DNA of 42,666 bases. Source: SKZT01 sp964478625 (GTDB lineage: Bacteria; Desulfobacterota; Desulfobacteria; Desulfobacterales; SKZT01). The translations under genes and the position numbers were made by a program. The stretch is from positions 1 to 42,666 of the forward strand of contig CAYZJH010000029.1 of assembly GCA_964478625.1 (NCBI GenBank), given 5' to 3'. The notes under the pieces were generated by a model. It saw nothing but the letters and a program-made list of their open reading frames with translations. It searched no databases and had not been told where the DNA came from. Below are positions 16,340 to 25,829 of the stretch, one piece after another (within the stretch, counting starts at the first letter, position 1; each line of letters starts with the position of its first letter).

Positions 16340-19300
16340 TTATTGAACGTTTTTAAATTTGGCCAGAGCCCTTGCCAGTTCCTTTAAAAGGTCGCCATCA
16401 TCCGGCATGATTTCCCTGGCTTTAGATAAGTGAAACACCGCTTGCTCAAAATTTCCCTGGCGCAATTTTGCCATGCCCATGTATTTCTGAGCCTGGGCGT
16501 TCGAAGGGGAAATCTTTAAGGTCGTTGAAAAATGGTAAGTGGCTTTTTCCATATCTCCTTGTTCGGCCATCAGCAAACCCATCGCCATGTGGCCATCCAT
16601 ATGCAAAGGATCCATGGTGATTGTGGTCTCTAAATGTCCAACAGCTTCTTTAGAACGTCCCGCTGCGATGAATGCCAGCCCCAGATTGTAATGGTCATCG
16701 GCTTTGCAATCCCCTGAAATCATTTTTTGAGTGATTTTATGAATCTGGATTTCGGCGCACTCTTTTTTTAATGTGACATCTTTAATGATGCTATAGGAAG
16801 GTACCAGTGCATTTTCGCAGAAACGAGTCACGATACGGCGATAACGGTTTTGTGCGGAGGGTGTAAGATCGTGGTGATCGATGGAATTAAAAAGGGGAAT
16901 ATTAACGGATGCGGTAAATTCAATGAGATCTAAAAGCTGGTCCACACTATCAGGACCCTGCATGAAATTCAGGGTGTCAAAAGATAAAAGACGCCGATTT
17001 TCTATGGCCTGATCGATATTCTGATCAGGATCGGAACCGGCCATGTAAAGTTTTTGGGGTGCTGAAAACTCCAGGAGCGGGAAATTGTCCGTATGCAAAG
17101 GCCCTTCACCAAAAAAATGATCCAGATCTTCCGAAACCACCAACCAGGCCAGAAACTTAAAGTTTTCTATGGATGCGTTGGAAGACCGGCGGGCATGATG
17201 GATATTTTTTTCGGGGTTTTCCCAATTAAGCCCCTTTTGACCGACGAAACCCATCAGCATGTAATCGCCGGGGCCAAGCCTGATCAGAACGCCTTCCGGA
17301 AACGCTTTCTTGAAAGTTCTGCCCATTAACAAAAAGGTTTCCCAGTCGATTTCATAGGATTGAATCCATTGGGCAAAGATGCCGTTGTGATTCAGGCGGC
17401 TTCTGACCAATCGGAAAAAGTCCAGGGAGTAAAGATTTGCAAGGCCCGACATCCATGGATTTGAGGGTTCTGAGATGATGACATCATAGGTTTCGCGGGT
17501 CAGGGCCAGATGGTTTCGTCCATCCTGAACCACCAGACGGGTTCGTGGGTCGTTTAAACAGTCATTGTTGAAAGGGGTAAAAAACAATCGGCAAGCTTCA
17601 ACCACCTGATCATTGATTTCCAGAACATCGATCCGTTCTAAAGGATAAAGCAACATTTCACCGATAGTCATTCCGCTTGCAAGGCCTATAACCATAGCCT
17701 TTTGGGGGTTCGGGTGAAACAGAAGGGGAAAATGTCCGGACAACGTCTGGGTCAGTCGGTCTCCGTGAGAAGATGCATCAGGTTTTCCGCTGTTGTTCAA
17801 TGCATATTCGACTGTTCCCATACTTGTGGTTTCCTTTTCAACCGTTGTAAAACCTCCGATGCCGTCTCCATAGAACACCAGTTCGAGATTGTCACGCTGT
17901 TGATCCAGTAATTCAGGACCAAATCGCAAAGCATCTGCCCAGGAGGTCTGCTCCAATATTAATCTGATATCCTGAAAATTCCGGTACCATCCGCGGGAAA
18001 GCACATGACGGTTCCAGGAAGGGTAATAAGAAATCACCAGGATGGCCAAAACAGCAACGGCCGGCGCGGTGATCCACCTGAACCTGTTTTTGGCCTGAAA
18101 AAAATACTCCCTGAAGCTGCAATGGAAATAGGCGATAAATGCGGTCAGAATCTGAAGCAGAATGATGATTTTTAATCCGTTTTCCTTTCCTGCCAGGGGA
18201 ATAAGAATAAATCCTGCTGTAAAGGAACCGAGAATGGCTCCGATGGTATTCAGGGCATAGGCATTGCCGATCGATTTTCCCAGCATGGATAGAGATCGGG
18301 CATATATTCTGCTGACCAGGGGAAATGAAGCTCCCAGAAAAAGAGTGGGCGTGAACAGAATGGCAGAGATAACCAGAGATTGGATCAGAATCATGGTTCC
18401 GAACCTGTCCTGGAACAGATAAATCAGTTTGGCAAAGAGAAATTGACTGTTTCCCAAAAAGTGACTGACCGCCAGGGCGGAACCTGCCGCAGCAATCTGG
18501 GTGGCCGCCAGGAGCCGGAAAATCTTTTGGGTTTTGTCCCCAAGACGGCCAAACAGGATACTTCCCGCCGATAACCCGATGATAAATGTCGAAACCACCA
18601 GAGTAAAAGAATACGTGGTGGGACCTATCAGTAAAGTGATCAGACGGGTCCAGAAAACTTGATAAGCCATCGCACAGAAACCGGAAACGGCAAAGAGCCA
18701 TAAGGCCCATGCTGATGTTCGTTCAGAACTTTTTGGGCTTTTTGAAATATCCTTTTTTTGTTGTTTCCTTGAATCTTTTCTGCGGGTGATCCATTCATCC
18801 GGTACCCCATAAAAGTACCTTCCTTTTTGCCATGACACCAGAATACAGGTCATTCCAACAAAAAAATTGATTCCGGCTGCCAGATAAATAGTTTTTTGTA
18901 CGCCAAAGCTGCTGATCAATATAAATCCGCAAATTATGGCACCGAATGCTGCGCCGATACTGTTTAATCCATATAGCCGTCCTGTACGGGTACCCAAATG
19001 ATCCACTCGTGAGATATAAAATTGGCAAAGCACAGGCATGGTTGCGCCCATCAGGCTTGCAGGCAAGATCAACAATGTAAAGGTGCCCATGAAAGCAAAA
19101 AGCTGATAAAACCAGAAATATTCAAACAGATAATGATAGGTGAAAGAATAAAATGGTGTGATGGTTTTGATCAGAAAAGGAAGAAACAATGCATAGATGC
19201 CGACAGCAATTTCGAGTTTCCCGTAAATGGCCAATAAAGCTCTTTTTGAAGATAAACGGTTGATGTAGCAGCCCATGGCCCAGCTCCCCAGAGCAAGGCC

Positions 19301-19471
19301 TCCCATGAACACCGATAGGACCGTGGCCACAGCAAAAGGAGCGCTTCCAACAACCTTGTCGATCATCCTTACCCATAAGATCTCATAAATCAACCCTGCC
19401 GCTCCGGACAAAAAAAAGCAGCAAAGCACAAGCCAGAACAAGAAACGTTGGTAAATAACCGAATGACTCAA
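16340..19471 (-). CDS. Membrane spermidine-synthase-like protein with C-terminal TPRs
   Basis: A 1043-residue three-part protein. The first about 480 residues hold two blocks of transmembrane helices (SGAAGLIYEILWVRMIDKVV, LGATMPVLCQ-like ASLMGATMPVLC, GRLYGLNSIGAAFGAIICGF; the second half repeats FCAMAYQVFWTRLI and LGASFPLVSRIYA). A cytoplasmic spermidine-synthase fold follows with the SAM-like motif MVIGLASGMTIGEML, IDVLEINDQVVEA, DPRTRLVVQDGRNHL and VIISEPSNPWMSG. TPR repeats (YNLGLAFIAAGRSKEAV, MAMGLLMAEQGDMEKA) close it. The TTG start at 19471 overlaps the permease stop (TTGA) and has GGAG 5 bases upstream; a frame open further upstream is non-coding overlap. Substrate unknown; true polyamine synthesis is not established for this membrane class. 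Confidence 0.83.
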   Translation of the reverse strand: MSHSVIYQRFLFWLVLCCFFLSGAAGLIYEILWVRMIDKVVGSAPFAVATVLSVFMGGLALGSWAMGCYINRLSSKRALLAIYGKLEIAVGIYALFLPFLIKTITPFYSFTYHYLFEYFWFYQLFAFMGTFTLLILPASLMGATMPVLCQFYISRVDHLGTRTGRLYGLNSIGAAFGAIICGFILISSFGVQKTIYLAAGINFFVGMTCILVSWQKGRYFYGVPDEWITRRKDSRKQQKKDISKSPKSSERTSAWALWLFAVSGFCAMAYQVFWTRLITLLIGPTTYSFTLVVSTFIIGLSAGSILFGRLGDKTQKIFRLLAATQIAAAGSALAVSHFLGNSQFLFAKLIYLFQDRFGTMILIQSLVISAILFTPTLFLGASFPLVSRIYARSLSMLGKSIGNAYALNTIGAILGSFTAGFILIPLAGKENGLKIIILLQILTAFIAYFHCSFREYFFQAKNRFRWITAPAVAVLAILVISYYPSWNRHVLSRGWYRNFQDIRLILEQTSWADALRFGPELLDQQRDNLELVFYGDGIGGFTTVEKETTSMGTVEYALNNSGKPDASSHGDRLTQTLSGHFPLLFHPNPQKAMVIGLASGMTIGEMLLYPLERIDVLEINDQVVEACRLFFTPFNNDCLNDPRTRLVVQDGRNHLALTRETYDVIISEPSNPWMSGLANLYSLDFFRLVRSRLNHNGIFAQWIQSYEIDWETFLLMGRTFKKAFPEGVLIRLGPGDYMLMGFVGQKGLNWENPEKNIHHARRSSNASIENFKFLAWLVVSEDLDHFFGEGPLHTDNFPLLEFSAPQKLYMAGSDPDQNIDQAIENRRLLSFDTLNFMQGPDSVDQLLDLIEFTASVNIPLFNSIDHHDLTPSAQNRYRRIVTRFCENALVPSYSIIKDVTLKKECAEIQIHKITQKMISGDCKADDHYNLGLAFIAAGRSKEAVGHLETTITMDPLHMDGHMAMGLLMAEQGDMEKATYHFSTTLKISPSNAQAQKYMGMAKLRQGNFEQAVFHLSKAREIMPDDGDLLKELARALAKFKNVQ

Positions 19472-20814
19472 ATGAACTCCTTTTGTTGCACAGACTTCCT
19501 TTTCCAGTAGATAAAAAACGGGATACCGATCACCACAATTGCCATGCCGATCAGGGCATTTCCGGGATTGTGAAGAAAAACCCTGATCGCAATCCATGAG
19601 TAAGCAAGAACAAAAACCAATGGGGTGAGAGGATACCCCCATACTTTGTATGGCCTTGCCAAATCAGGTTTTCGTACTCTCAGGACAAACACGCCGATGG
19701 CTGTTGCAATACAGGTCAAAAGCATGAAAAAAACCGTATAAGACAACAGTTGATAGAAATTGCCTGCGAACACCATCAGGATAGCAATCACTGCCTGTAT
19801 TCCAATGGAATAATGAGGTGTTCTGAACCTGGGATGCACCATCCCGAGTCTTTTGGGAAAGAGGCCGTCATTGGCCATGGCATAATAGATTCTCGGAGCC
19901 GTGAGAGTCACCGAATTCAGACTGCCCAGAATCGCAAAGATGATCATGATGGAAAACAAGACCGCGGCGTTGCTTCCCAGAAGCGATTCCGATGCCCGCC
20001 TGGCAATGTCCACCACACCATCCATTACCGGTATGGGAAGCGCATAGATATAAAAAAGGTTCATCACAATATAGACAATTGTTACCACAAGGCTGCTGAT
20101 AATCAGAGAGAAGGGAAGTGATTTTTGAGGGTCTTTCATTTCACTTGCCACATAGGCTGAAACAAACCAGCCGCTGTAGGTGAAAAATACGGAAATCATG
20201 GCCGGGCCGAACAGATCGCCAGTTGAAACGGTATCCGACTGATACCTGAAATTTTCCCAATCACCCGAACCCAGGATAAAGCCGGCAGTCACAATGATGA
20301 CGATTGTCAGAAGGTTGAATCCGCTCAGAAGGTTCTGAGTGCGGCTTGCCCAGGAAACACTGATATAATTAATGCCGGTAAAGATCAGAATTACCAGAAT
20401 GGCCGTTATTTTCGGAATGGCCGGGGAAGTTCCGGCCATATCACCTGTGATCAGCGGGATGAGATATTCGGTTAATCCCAGAGCCAGGGCGGCGATGGAG
20501 CCCGGATTGATAATAAAAAAGCCCACCCATCCCACCATGAAACCGGCAATGGGTCCATAGGCCTCTTTAAGATAGACATAATCGCCCCCGGCTTTGGGAA
20601 ATACAGCCCCAAGCTCCCCGTAGGAAAGTGCTCCCAAAAGGGTCAGCACTCCCCCCAGGACCCAGACGGTCATGATCAGAGTTGCATCCGGAAGATCCCC
20701 GGCGATAAATCCTGTTGTGGTGAATATGCCGACTCCGATGACATTGCCTACCACAATCATTACCGCATCAGCCGGGCGCAATGTTTTTTTCAGTTCGTGG
20801 TTTTTTTCTGCCAT
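19468..20814 (-). CDS. APC-superfamily amino acid permease
   Basis: A 448-residue, about 12-helix secondary transporter of the amino acid/polyamine/organocation superfamily. Motifs: AVMIVVGNVIGVGIFTTTGF at helix 1, GALSYGELGAVFPKAGGDYV around helix 2-3, and a GSLNSVTLTAPRIYYAMAND region near the middle, typical of APA/LAT-type members. The start at ATG 20814 has GGAG 8 bases upstream; codons open further upstream are overlap with the DUF4198 gene. It lies 25 bases after DUF4198 and overlaps the membrane spermidine-synthase-like gene by four bases, so the three are probably co-transcribed. A link to polyamine or amino acid movement is suggested only by the neighbour. Confidence 0.85.
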   Translation of the reverse strand: MAEKNHELKKTLRPADAVMIVVGNVIGVGIFTTTGFIAGDLPDATLIMTVWVLGGVLTLLGALSYGELGAVFPKAGGDYVYLKEAYGPIAGFMVGWVGFFIINPGSIAALALGLTEYLIPLITGDMAGTSPAIPKITAILVILIFTGINYISVSWASRTQNLLSGFNLLTIVIIVTAGFILGSGDWENFRYQSDTVSTGDLFGPAMISVFFTYSGWFVSAYVASEMKDPQKSLPFSLIISSLVVTIVYIVMNLFYIYALPIPVMDGVVDIARRASESLLGSNAAVLFSIMIIFAILGSLNSVTLTAPRIYYAMANDGLFPKRLGMVHPRFRTPHYSIGIQAVIAILMVFAGNFYQLLSYTVFFMLLTCIATAIGVFVLRVRKPDLARPYKVWGYPLTPLVFVLAYSWIAIRVFLHNPGNALIGMAIVVIGIPFFIYWKRKSVQQKEFI

Positions 20815-20839
20815 TTTCGGGCTCCTACAGCCGCTGGAA

Positions 20840-21646
20840 TTATTTGATCTCAAAAGTAAATGCTGCATTGTACATATATTCATCACAGGTTTCGGTATCA
20901 GGATAGGGAGTTCTGTGAGAAAGCTGAATCATCCAGAAACCCTCCGTGTCTAATTTGAGGGTAGCTTCTCCATTATTATCCGTTGTTGTTTCCACCGGAT
21001 AAGCTTTTTGAGCGGGTCCATGACCATGATCCGAAGAGTCCTGATCAAACCCGGCATATTTGGCTTTGACTTCGATTCCCTCTAAGGCTTTTCCTTCAAA
21101 GAGCACTTTGATTGGTAAAGAATCTCCTTTTTTCAGAGTTGATGGGTCTTTAAGCAGAATCACTTCAAGTGGCTGATCGGTAGAAGCTGAAAGATTCCGG
21201 TCACTGCCTCCGGCCACAATCAGGGTTTTGGCAATAATATTGTAAGCGGTGCACTTGAGCGGATTCCGCACCTCTTTTTTATCGGCCCACTTTCTTCCTT
21301 CCGGTGTTGTTGTAAATATTCCCGGCTTGATTCCGGCAGTCACTGCATACACCCCGGGCTTTTCAATGTTGAGCTGAAAAAGGGAAGGGGATTTCCGTTC
21401 AGGTTCCACAATCTTCCCATCTGGATCAAGGGCTGAGATCACTTTAACGGTTTCTTCCTTTACTTCCTGATCCGTTCTGCTCTCAACATATTTATGCCCC
21501 CAACCAATAACAATGTCGACCGTTTCTCCGGCTTTGGGGTAATGATTGGAAGGATTGAGCCAGAGATTGTGTGCAAATCCGTTGGGAGAAATTAAAAAAA
21601 TTGCCAGGGTGATCCAGAACCATCTAAGAAAATTTCTGTTTTTCAT
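20840..21646 (-). CDS. DUF4198 periplasmic protein
   Basis: A 268-residue exported protein. The signal peptide ends at about GFA, and the mature protein begins HNLWLNPSNHYPKAGETVDI, the hallmark N-terminus of the DUF4198 family (HxxWxxP). The sequence is beta-rich with two Ig-like parts; the C-terminal half ends with TLKLDTEGFWMIQLSHR and YMYNAAFTFEIK, as in other members. Family members often lie beside TonB-dependent receptors or nickel/cobalt transport genes and have been proposed to bind metal, but no catalytic function is established. A His-rich piece, DHGHGPAQK, lies at about 198-206. An excellent GGAGGT precedes the ATG. It follows the tetrapyrrole methylase gene after a 282-base repeat-containing gap. 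Confidence 0.85.
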   Translation of the reverse strand: MKNRNFLRWFWITLAIFLISPNGFAHNLWLNPSNHYPKAGETVDIVIGWGHKYVESRTDQEVKEETVKVISALDPDGKIVEPERKSPSLFQLNIEKPGVYAVTAGIKPGIFTTTPEGRKWADKKEVRNPLKCTAYNIIAKTLIVAGGSDRNLSASTDQPLEVILLKDPSTLKKGDSLPIKVLFEGKALEGIEVKAKYAGFDQDSSDHGHGPAQKAYPVETTTDNNGEATLKLDTEGFWMIQLSHRTPYPDTETCDEYMYNAAFTFEIK

Positions 21647-21800
21647 TTTATGACCTCCAGTTCATATTGGATTGTTTTTAGTGGCCCGCTCATCAGGTCG
21701 GGTCCAAACCGGTAGTTGATTGTTCTTCTGAAAAGCAGGAGCGATTCTTTCCGCCCTTTTGAAAGCGTGGCCCCGGGATTTAAAATCCCCCGGACTCCCC

Positions 21801-21926
21801 CTTTTTCAAAGGAAGACTTGGTATTGATCCGTCCTTTTTCAAAGGGGAAACCAGGGAGTGATCCGTCCTTTTCAAAGAGGGAATAGGGATGAATCCATGC
21901 CTTTCAAAGATGGACCAGGGGATTGC
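21801..21926. repeat. Four-unit degenerate tandem repeat, about 33-bp period
   Basis: The word TCAAAG recurs with its C at 21807, 21840, 21873 and 21905, so the period is 33, 33 and 32 bases. Each unit carries a CCTTTTTCAAAGG-like small palindrome and a tgATCCGTCC- or gAATCCATG-like block. A lone copy of the CCCCCTTTTCAAAG word also occurs near 16204. It is an intergenic repeat element, not a CRISPR: the units are continuous, without unique spacers. Confidence 0.7.
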
Positions 21927-21928
21927 TT

Positions 21929-23578
21929 TTATTTTTCAGCCAGAAAATCTCCCACATAGAGCAGGTATTCAAACGGGAGTTTATCTTCTCCGAGTTGCTC
22001 CAGAACCGTTCCCAATGTTGAATGCAAAACCTTTTCCTTTTGAGCATAACCGGCGCTGACCACAATTGCCACAGGACTTTCAGGCGGGTAATGGTTTGAA
22101 AGGCTGTCGATAAATTTTTTGAATTCGGTTCGCATGGTAAACAAAACCATGGTAGCCTGATGGACCGCCATCTCCTCCACGGACCATCCCGATGCCAGAA
22201 TCACTGAACTGGATTCTGTTCCCTCGGTCACTCCGGCACCAAGTGCCGCATTTGCGGCATTGAAAGCACTCAGACCCGGTACCACTTCGGTATCCAGATC
22301 CTTCAGTTCAATCAGTGACCAGGAACAAGGACCATAGATCAACGGATCGCCATTGTCGAGCATTGCCACGGTCTTTCCCTGAGCTACGGCTTCTCTTACC
22401 AGGGCTGCAAATTCTCTTTGTTTTTCCTGATATTCTTCACAGCTCATCTGTTCTCTTGCACGTTCCTCATCGGTAACTTTCGAGCAATCCTTGCCGTAAA
22501 AAGGAAATAGACGGCCGTAACCCTCCAGAACGGTTTTTCCATCAAAGGATGATTCAAACCTGTCGGTGATTCTAGATCCGGCAAATATCAGGTCTGCCTT
22601 TTCAATGACTTTTATTGCTCGGAGAGTGGCCAGATCAGGATCACCCGGGCCGATTCCAACCAGGTAAAATTTTCCTTTTTTACCACCAGAATCTTTCCGG
22701 TTGTGATTCAACTGAGCTTTCTCCAGAGCTTGTCCCACATAAATCAGAGACATGCCGACTTCCAGTTCCTCTGTTTTTTCTCCAATATCTTCAAGGGTGC
22801 CGATTACCGGCTTTTCCTTATCACTGTGTCCGGCATAGGAGACCACAGCCACGGGGGTATCTTTCGGATAGACCGCTGAAAGCCTTTCAAATACATCCTT
22901 AAAATCGCGCGGCATGAAAATAACCATGGTGGCCCGATCATGACCGGCAAGACTTTCGATAGTATCCCTACGCCCTTCCTTTTTGAATGGAGCCGTGATA
23001 ATCACTTCGCCCAGGCTGACTTTCAGAGCTGCATGGGCCGCGTTGAACGCACTCAATCCCGGCACAACCACGGGGTTGATATCGGCCAGTTCTTTGACGG
23101 TCCAAATACTCGGACCGAATAGGGTCGGATCTCCTTCGGTGAGCATGACCACATTTTTGCCCTCAGCCACGGCTTTTCTGACCAGGGTTGCATATTCTGT
23201 CTGTTTCTGATGATATTCCTCGCAACTCATCTGTTCTCTGGATTTTTCCTGTTCGCTCAGTTGCGAACAATCTTTTCCATAAAATGGGAATAATCTTCCG
23301 TATCCGTCCAGAATTTTCTTACCGTCAAACTTAATGAGTCCCTCCAGACGTTCTTGGGTTTTAGAGTCAGAAAAAATCACATCTGCGGCATTGATGATTT
23401 TAAGTGCGCGTAAGGTCAGAAGATCGGCATCTCCCGGACCGGTTCCCACCAAATGATAGGAACCCCTGGTCTCGGCTGAAACCAGGGAATTTGTGAAGGG
23501 GACCAGGAAAAACAAAAGGATGAATGCACATTGAAGTAAACCTGATGTCAGGTTTTTTACCGTTAATTTTTGTTTCAT
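21929..23578 (-). CDS. Exported protein with two tandem tetrapyrrole methylase domains
   Basis: A 549-residue protein with a signal peptide (hydrophobic core QCAFILLFFLVPF, likely cut after SLVSA at 35) and two copies of the CobA/CbiF-type SAM-dependent methylase fold. Copy 1 (about 40-285): LVGTGPGDADLLTLRAL, MLTEGDPTLFGPS, VVPGLSAFNAAHAAL. Copy 2 (about 303-547): LVGIGPGDPDLATLRAI, MLDNGDPLIYGPC, VVPGLSAFNAANAAL. Both copies carry the same extra segment GYGRLFPFYGKDCS...REQMSCEEY with Cys pairs at 104/119 and 365/380, suited to a disulfide. The start ATG 23578 has GGAG upstream; the frame is open further back only through a REP-like repeat. In known pathways these enzymes methylate precorrins or uroporphyrinogen in the cytoplasm, where SAM is. 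Export is therefore odd; tetrapyrrole binding rather than methylation is possible. Adjacent to a TonB receptor. Confidence 0.85.
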   Translation of the reverse strand: MKQKLTVKNLTSGLLQCAFILLFFLVPFTNSLVSAETRGSYHLVGTGPGDADLLTLRALKIINAADVIFSDSKTQERLEGLIKFDGKKILDGYGRLFPFYGKDCSQLSEQEKSREQMSCEEYHQKQTEYATLVRKAVAEGKNVVMLTEGDPTLFGPSIWTVKELADINPVVVPGLSAFNAAHAALKVSLGEVIITAPFKKEGRRDTIESLAGHDRATMVIFMPRDFKDVFERLSAVYPKDTPVAVVSYAGHSDKEKPVIGTLEDIGEKTEELEVGMSLIYVGQALEKAQLNHNRKDSGGKKGKFYLVGIGPGDPDLATLRAIKVIEKADLIFAGSRITDRFESSFDGKTVLEGYGRLFPFYGKDCSKVTDEERAREQMSCEEYQEKQREFAALVREAVAQGKTVAMLDNGDPLIYGPCSWSLIELKDLDTEVVPGLSAFNAANAALGAGVTEGTESSSVILASGWSVEEMAVHQATMVLFTMRTEFKKFIDSLSNHYPPESPVAIVVSAGYAQKEKVLHSTLGTVLEQLGEDKLPFEYLLYVGDFLAEK

Positions 23579-23641
23579 GATGTTGAATCTCCGTTTTTTT
23601 AATTTTGTTTTTATTTTTCGCCTGACAGCACAAAGTCTTCC

Positions 23642-23706
23642 GTCATGCCGGACTTGATCCGGCATCCGGAAAAACCACCTTCCTTAATGTACTTGGATAA
23701 CGCTGA
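23642..23706. repeat. Left copy of an about 65-bp direct repeat (REP-like)
   Basis: Begins GTCATGCCGGACTTGATC, includes the palindrome GCCGGA...TCCGGC, then GGAAAAACCACCTTCC, and ends GATAACGCT. A second copy in the same orientation is at 26351-26416. The two flank the TonB-dependent receptor gene. Confidence 0.75.
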
Positions 23707-23711
23707 AACCG

Positions 23712-25829
23712 TTACATCGTGAAACTGAAACCGATTCCGAAAGTTCTGTCCGTGGCCGGAAATCCGCTGCTGTCCGTATAGGTCTCATCAAAGACATTGT
23801 TGACAAAGACTCTCAAAACACCGTTGCTGAATGGTCCCCATTTTTGAAAAAGGTTCTGTCGGATACCGAAATCCACCAGGTGGAACGAATCGATTTCAAC
23901 TTCCCGGATCACCCATTCATCCGGGCCAAGCTCCTCCGGAATTTCACTGGTCTGGTCATCCTGATATTTATAATCCAGAAGAAGTGTGGTGTTTTCAAAC
24001 AAGTTGTATCTCAGGCCGGCATTAACCCGATGTTTGGATCGATTGGAGGCCTCCCTTACGCCGGCAGGTTCCTCTCCTTTGCTGTCAAGATCCGAGTAGG
24101 CATACCCAAGATAAAAAGAGAGGTCCCGCATAAGATGTCCGGTGAACTCAAGTTCAACACCCTGCCGCACGACTTTTTCCAGGTTGATTTTGTAATCCAT
24201 GAATTCCATACCGGGGGGCACCGGGTTTCGGGGGCTGGGTGTAAATTCTGCGTAAGCGCTGTTGGATGCGATATAATCCTTGATTTCATAATAGGAATAG
24301 GCCAGCTTCATATGGATGTCATTCCATAACCGTCGTGTCAGCACGGTATCCATGCCCACTCCATGTTCCGGATCCAGCCATGCACCGGCGGATCTTCCCT
24401 GGGGATTATAATCTCCGTGATAATCCGGAGCACGCCATATCCGGCTGACTCCCAAAGATAAGGAAGTGTCCCGCAAAATGGCCGCCAGGTCATCCAGTTC
24501 ATAGGTGATAAACGATTTGGGAAGCCATTCATCCCATTTCCGTTCTATCCATGGCGGCTTTCCAGTAATACCTGAATTACTCACCCAGATATTGACGTCT
24601 TCATATCGCAGACCGCCGGTTAAGCTCAAACGCGGAACAATCTGCCATCGATGCTGAATCCCTCCACCTCTCATCCTGATACGCCTGTCTTTGTTTTCTC
24701 CGTCATAACATTGTTCAAAATCACCTTCGATGGTAGTCAGATGATTGTCAGTCAGGCGAAATTCATTCTGAATTTTAGTGCCTTCCTGATACCAGGTAGT
24801 GTCGGATGACAATCTTTCGGTTCCCTGTGAAGGATCAGAGGGGCTTATCAGGGACAGGTAGGACCTGTTTCGTACTTCTTCACTGTAATATGCATCGGCT
24901 GATAAATTTCCGAAAGAGGTCGGCTGACGGTAGTTCAGTCGGTAGGAATGGTTGCGCCCGTTCCAGGTCGGATTCTGCCAGTCATAAAACAAAGCGTCGG
25001 ATACTTTGGGATAATCGTTATCATAGTTGCTTAAAGGATTGTTGGGGTCGTTGAAGACCACAACGCCCCGGTCGGCATCCGCATAGGAAGCGCTGAGGGC
25101 AACATGTCCGCCGGAGGGAAAAACATACCCAAAACGACCGAATACCGTATCGATATCGGCGTCATTGTTGCGAAGGTATCCATCGGAAGCATATTTTTGA
25201 TAACCTAAGTCGTAGGTAAAGGATTGAACACTTCCCTGAACGGAAAGGCTGTGGTTTTGAGTATCATAAGATTTGAAGCTGGTGGAAACATGAATATCCG
25301 GTTCAGGACCTTCATGAAGCCTGGGAGGACGGGTAATGAAATTGACAACACCGCCGATACTTTTGGCCGGATACAGTGCTGAGTGAGGTCCAGGTAAAAT
25401 CTCGATTTTTTCAATCAAAAATGTCGGAAGATAGGCATAATCGACAATATGAGACGATTTTCGGCCTCCGGTCTTGCGAAGATTCAACCCGTCGATGGCC
25501 GTAACAAAACGGTTTGCTTCGAAAGAGCGCATCTGGAACGTGTCGTCATCGGGAATGAGTGCGCTTTCTCCCCGAAAATCAAAAATAATCAGGTCCTTGA
25601 GAATATCTCCCACATTCTGGGGTATATCGATGGTCTCATAGCTGTCCAAATCGATGGTGGTTGATTCGGGTTTATAAGAAAATGCCTCCCCCTGAGTTTT
25701 TGCACGAACCGTCAGTTCCTCCAATCGATGGATCCGCTCCTTTTCCGTACTATCATCGGATATGGCTGCCGAAGGTGTTAAAAACACCATCCACAGCAGA
25801 AAAATTGACAAACAGACTCCCTTTTTCAT
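23712..25829 (-). CDS. TonB-dependent outer-membrane receptor
   Basis: A 705-residue protein with signal peptide (GVCLSIFLLWMVFL, cut near SAA), a TonB-box-like LEELTVRAK segment, the plug domain (QNVGDILKDLIIFDFRGESA, FVTAIDGLNL, IEKIEILPGPHSALYPAKSI, GGVVNFITRPP) and a 22-strand barrel ending in RTFGIGFSFTM. It imports a substrate too large or scarce for porins, using energy from TonB. The substrate is not readable from sequence; the neighbouring tetrapyrrole-methylase-like and DUF4198 proteins point to a corrinoid, heme-like or metal-chelate ligand, as an inference. Start ATG 25829 has AGGAGG 8 bases upstream; the open frame further 5' is not coding. No ABC transporter or TonB/ExbBD gene is in the window. 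Confidence 0.9.
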   Translation of the reverse strand: MKKGVCLSIFLLWMVFLTPSAAISDDSTEKERIHRLEELTVRAKTQGEAFSYKPESTTIDLDSYETIDIPQNVGDILKDLIIFDFRGESALIPDDDTFQMRSFEANRFVTAIDGLNLRKTGGRKSSHIVDYAYLPTFLIEKIEILPGPHSALYPAKSIGGVVNFITRPPRLHEGPEPDIHVSTSFKSYDTQNHSLSVQGSVQSFTYDLGYQKYASDGYLRNNDADIDTVFGRFGYVFPSGGHVALSASYADADRGVVVFNDPNNPLSNYDNDYPKVSDALFYDWQNPTWNGRNHSYRLNYRQPTSFGNLSADAYYSEEVRNRSYLSLISPSDPSQGTERLSSDTTWYQEGTKIQNEFRLTDNHLTTIEGDFEQCYDGENKDRRIRMRGGGIQHRWQIVPRLSLTGGLRYEDVNIWVSNSGITGKPPWIERKWDEWLPKSFITYELDDLAAILRDTSLSLGVSRIWRAPDYHGDYNPQGRSAGAWLDPEHGVGMDTVLTRRLWNDIHMKLAYSYYEIKDYIASNSAYAEFTPSPRNPVPPGMEFMDYKINLEKVVRQGVELEFTGHLMRDLSFYLGYAYSDLDSKGEEPAGVREASNRSKHRVNAGLRYNLFENTTLLLDYKYQDDQTSEIPEELGPDEWVIREVEIDSFHLVDFGIRQNLFQKWGPFSNGVLRVFVNNVFDETYTDSSGFPATDRTFGIGFSFTM

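Noticed and set aside
17913..18710. A 265-codon minus-strand frame
   Set aside because: Same strand but shifted frame inside the membrane spermidine-synthase-like gene; the parent frame carries the conserved motifs.
21801..21926. CRISPR-like array
   Set aside because: The repeat units are contiguous and degenerate with no unique spacers, and no cas gene is near.
23844..24329. A 161-codon plus-strand frame
   Set aside because: Antisense to the TonB receptor barrel, without motifs.
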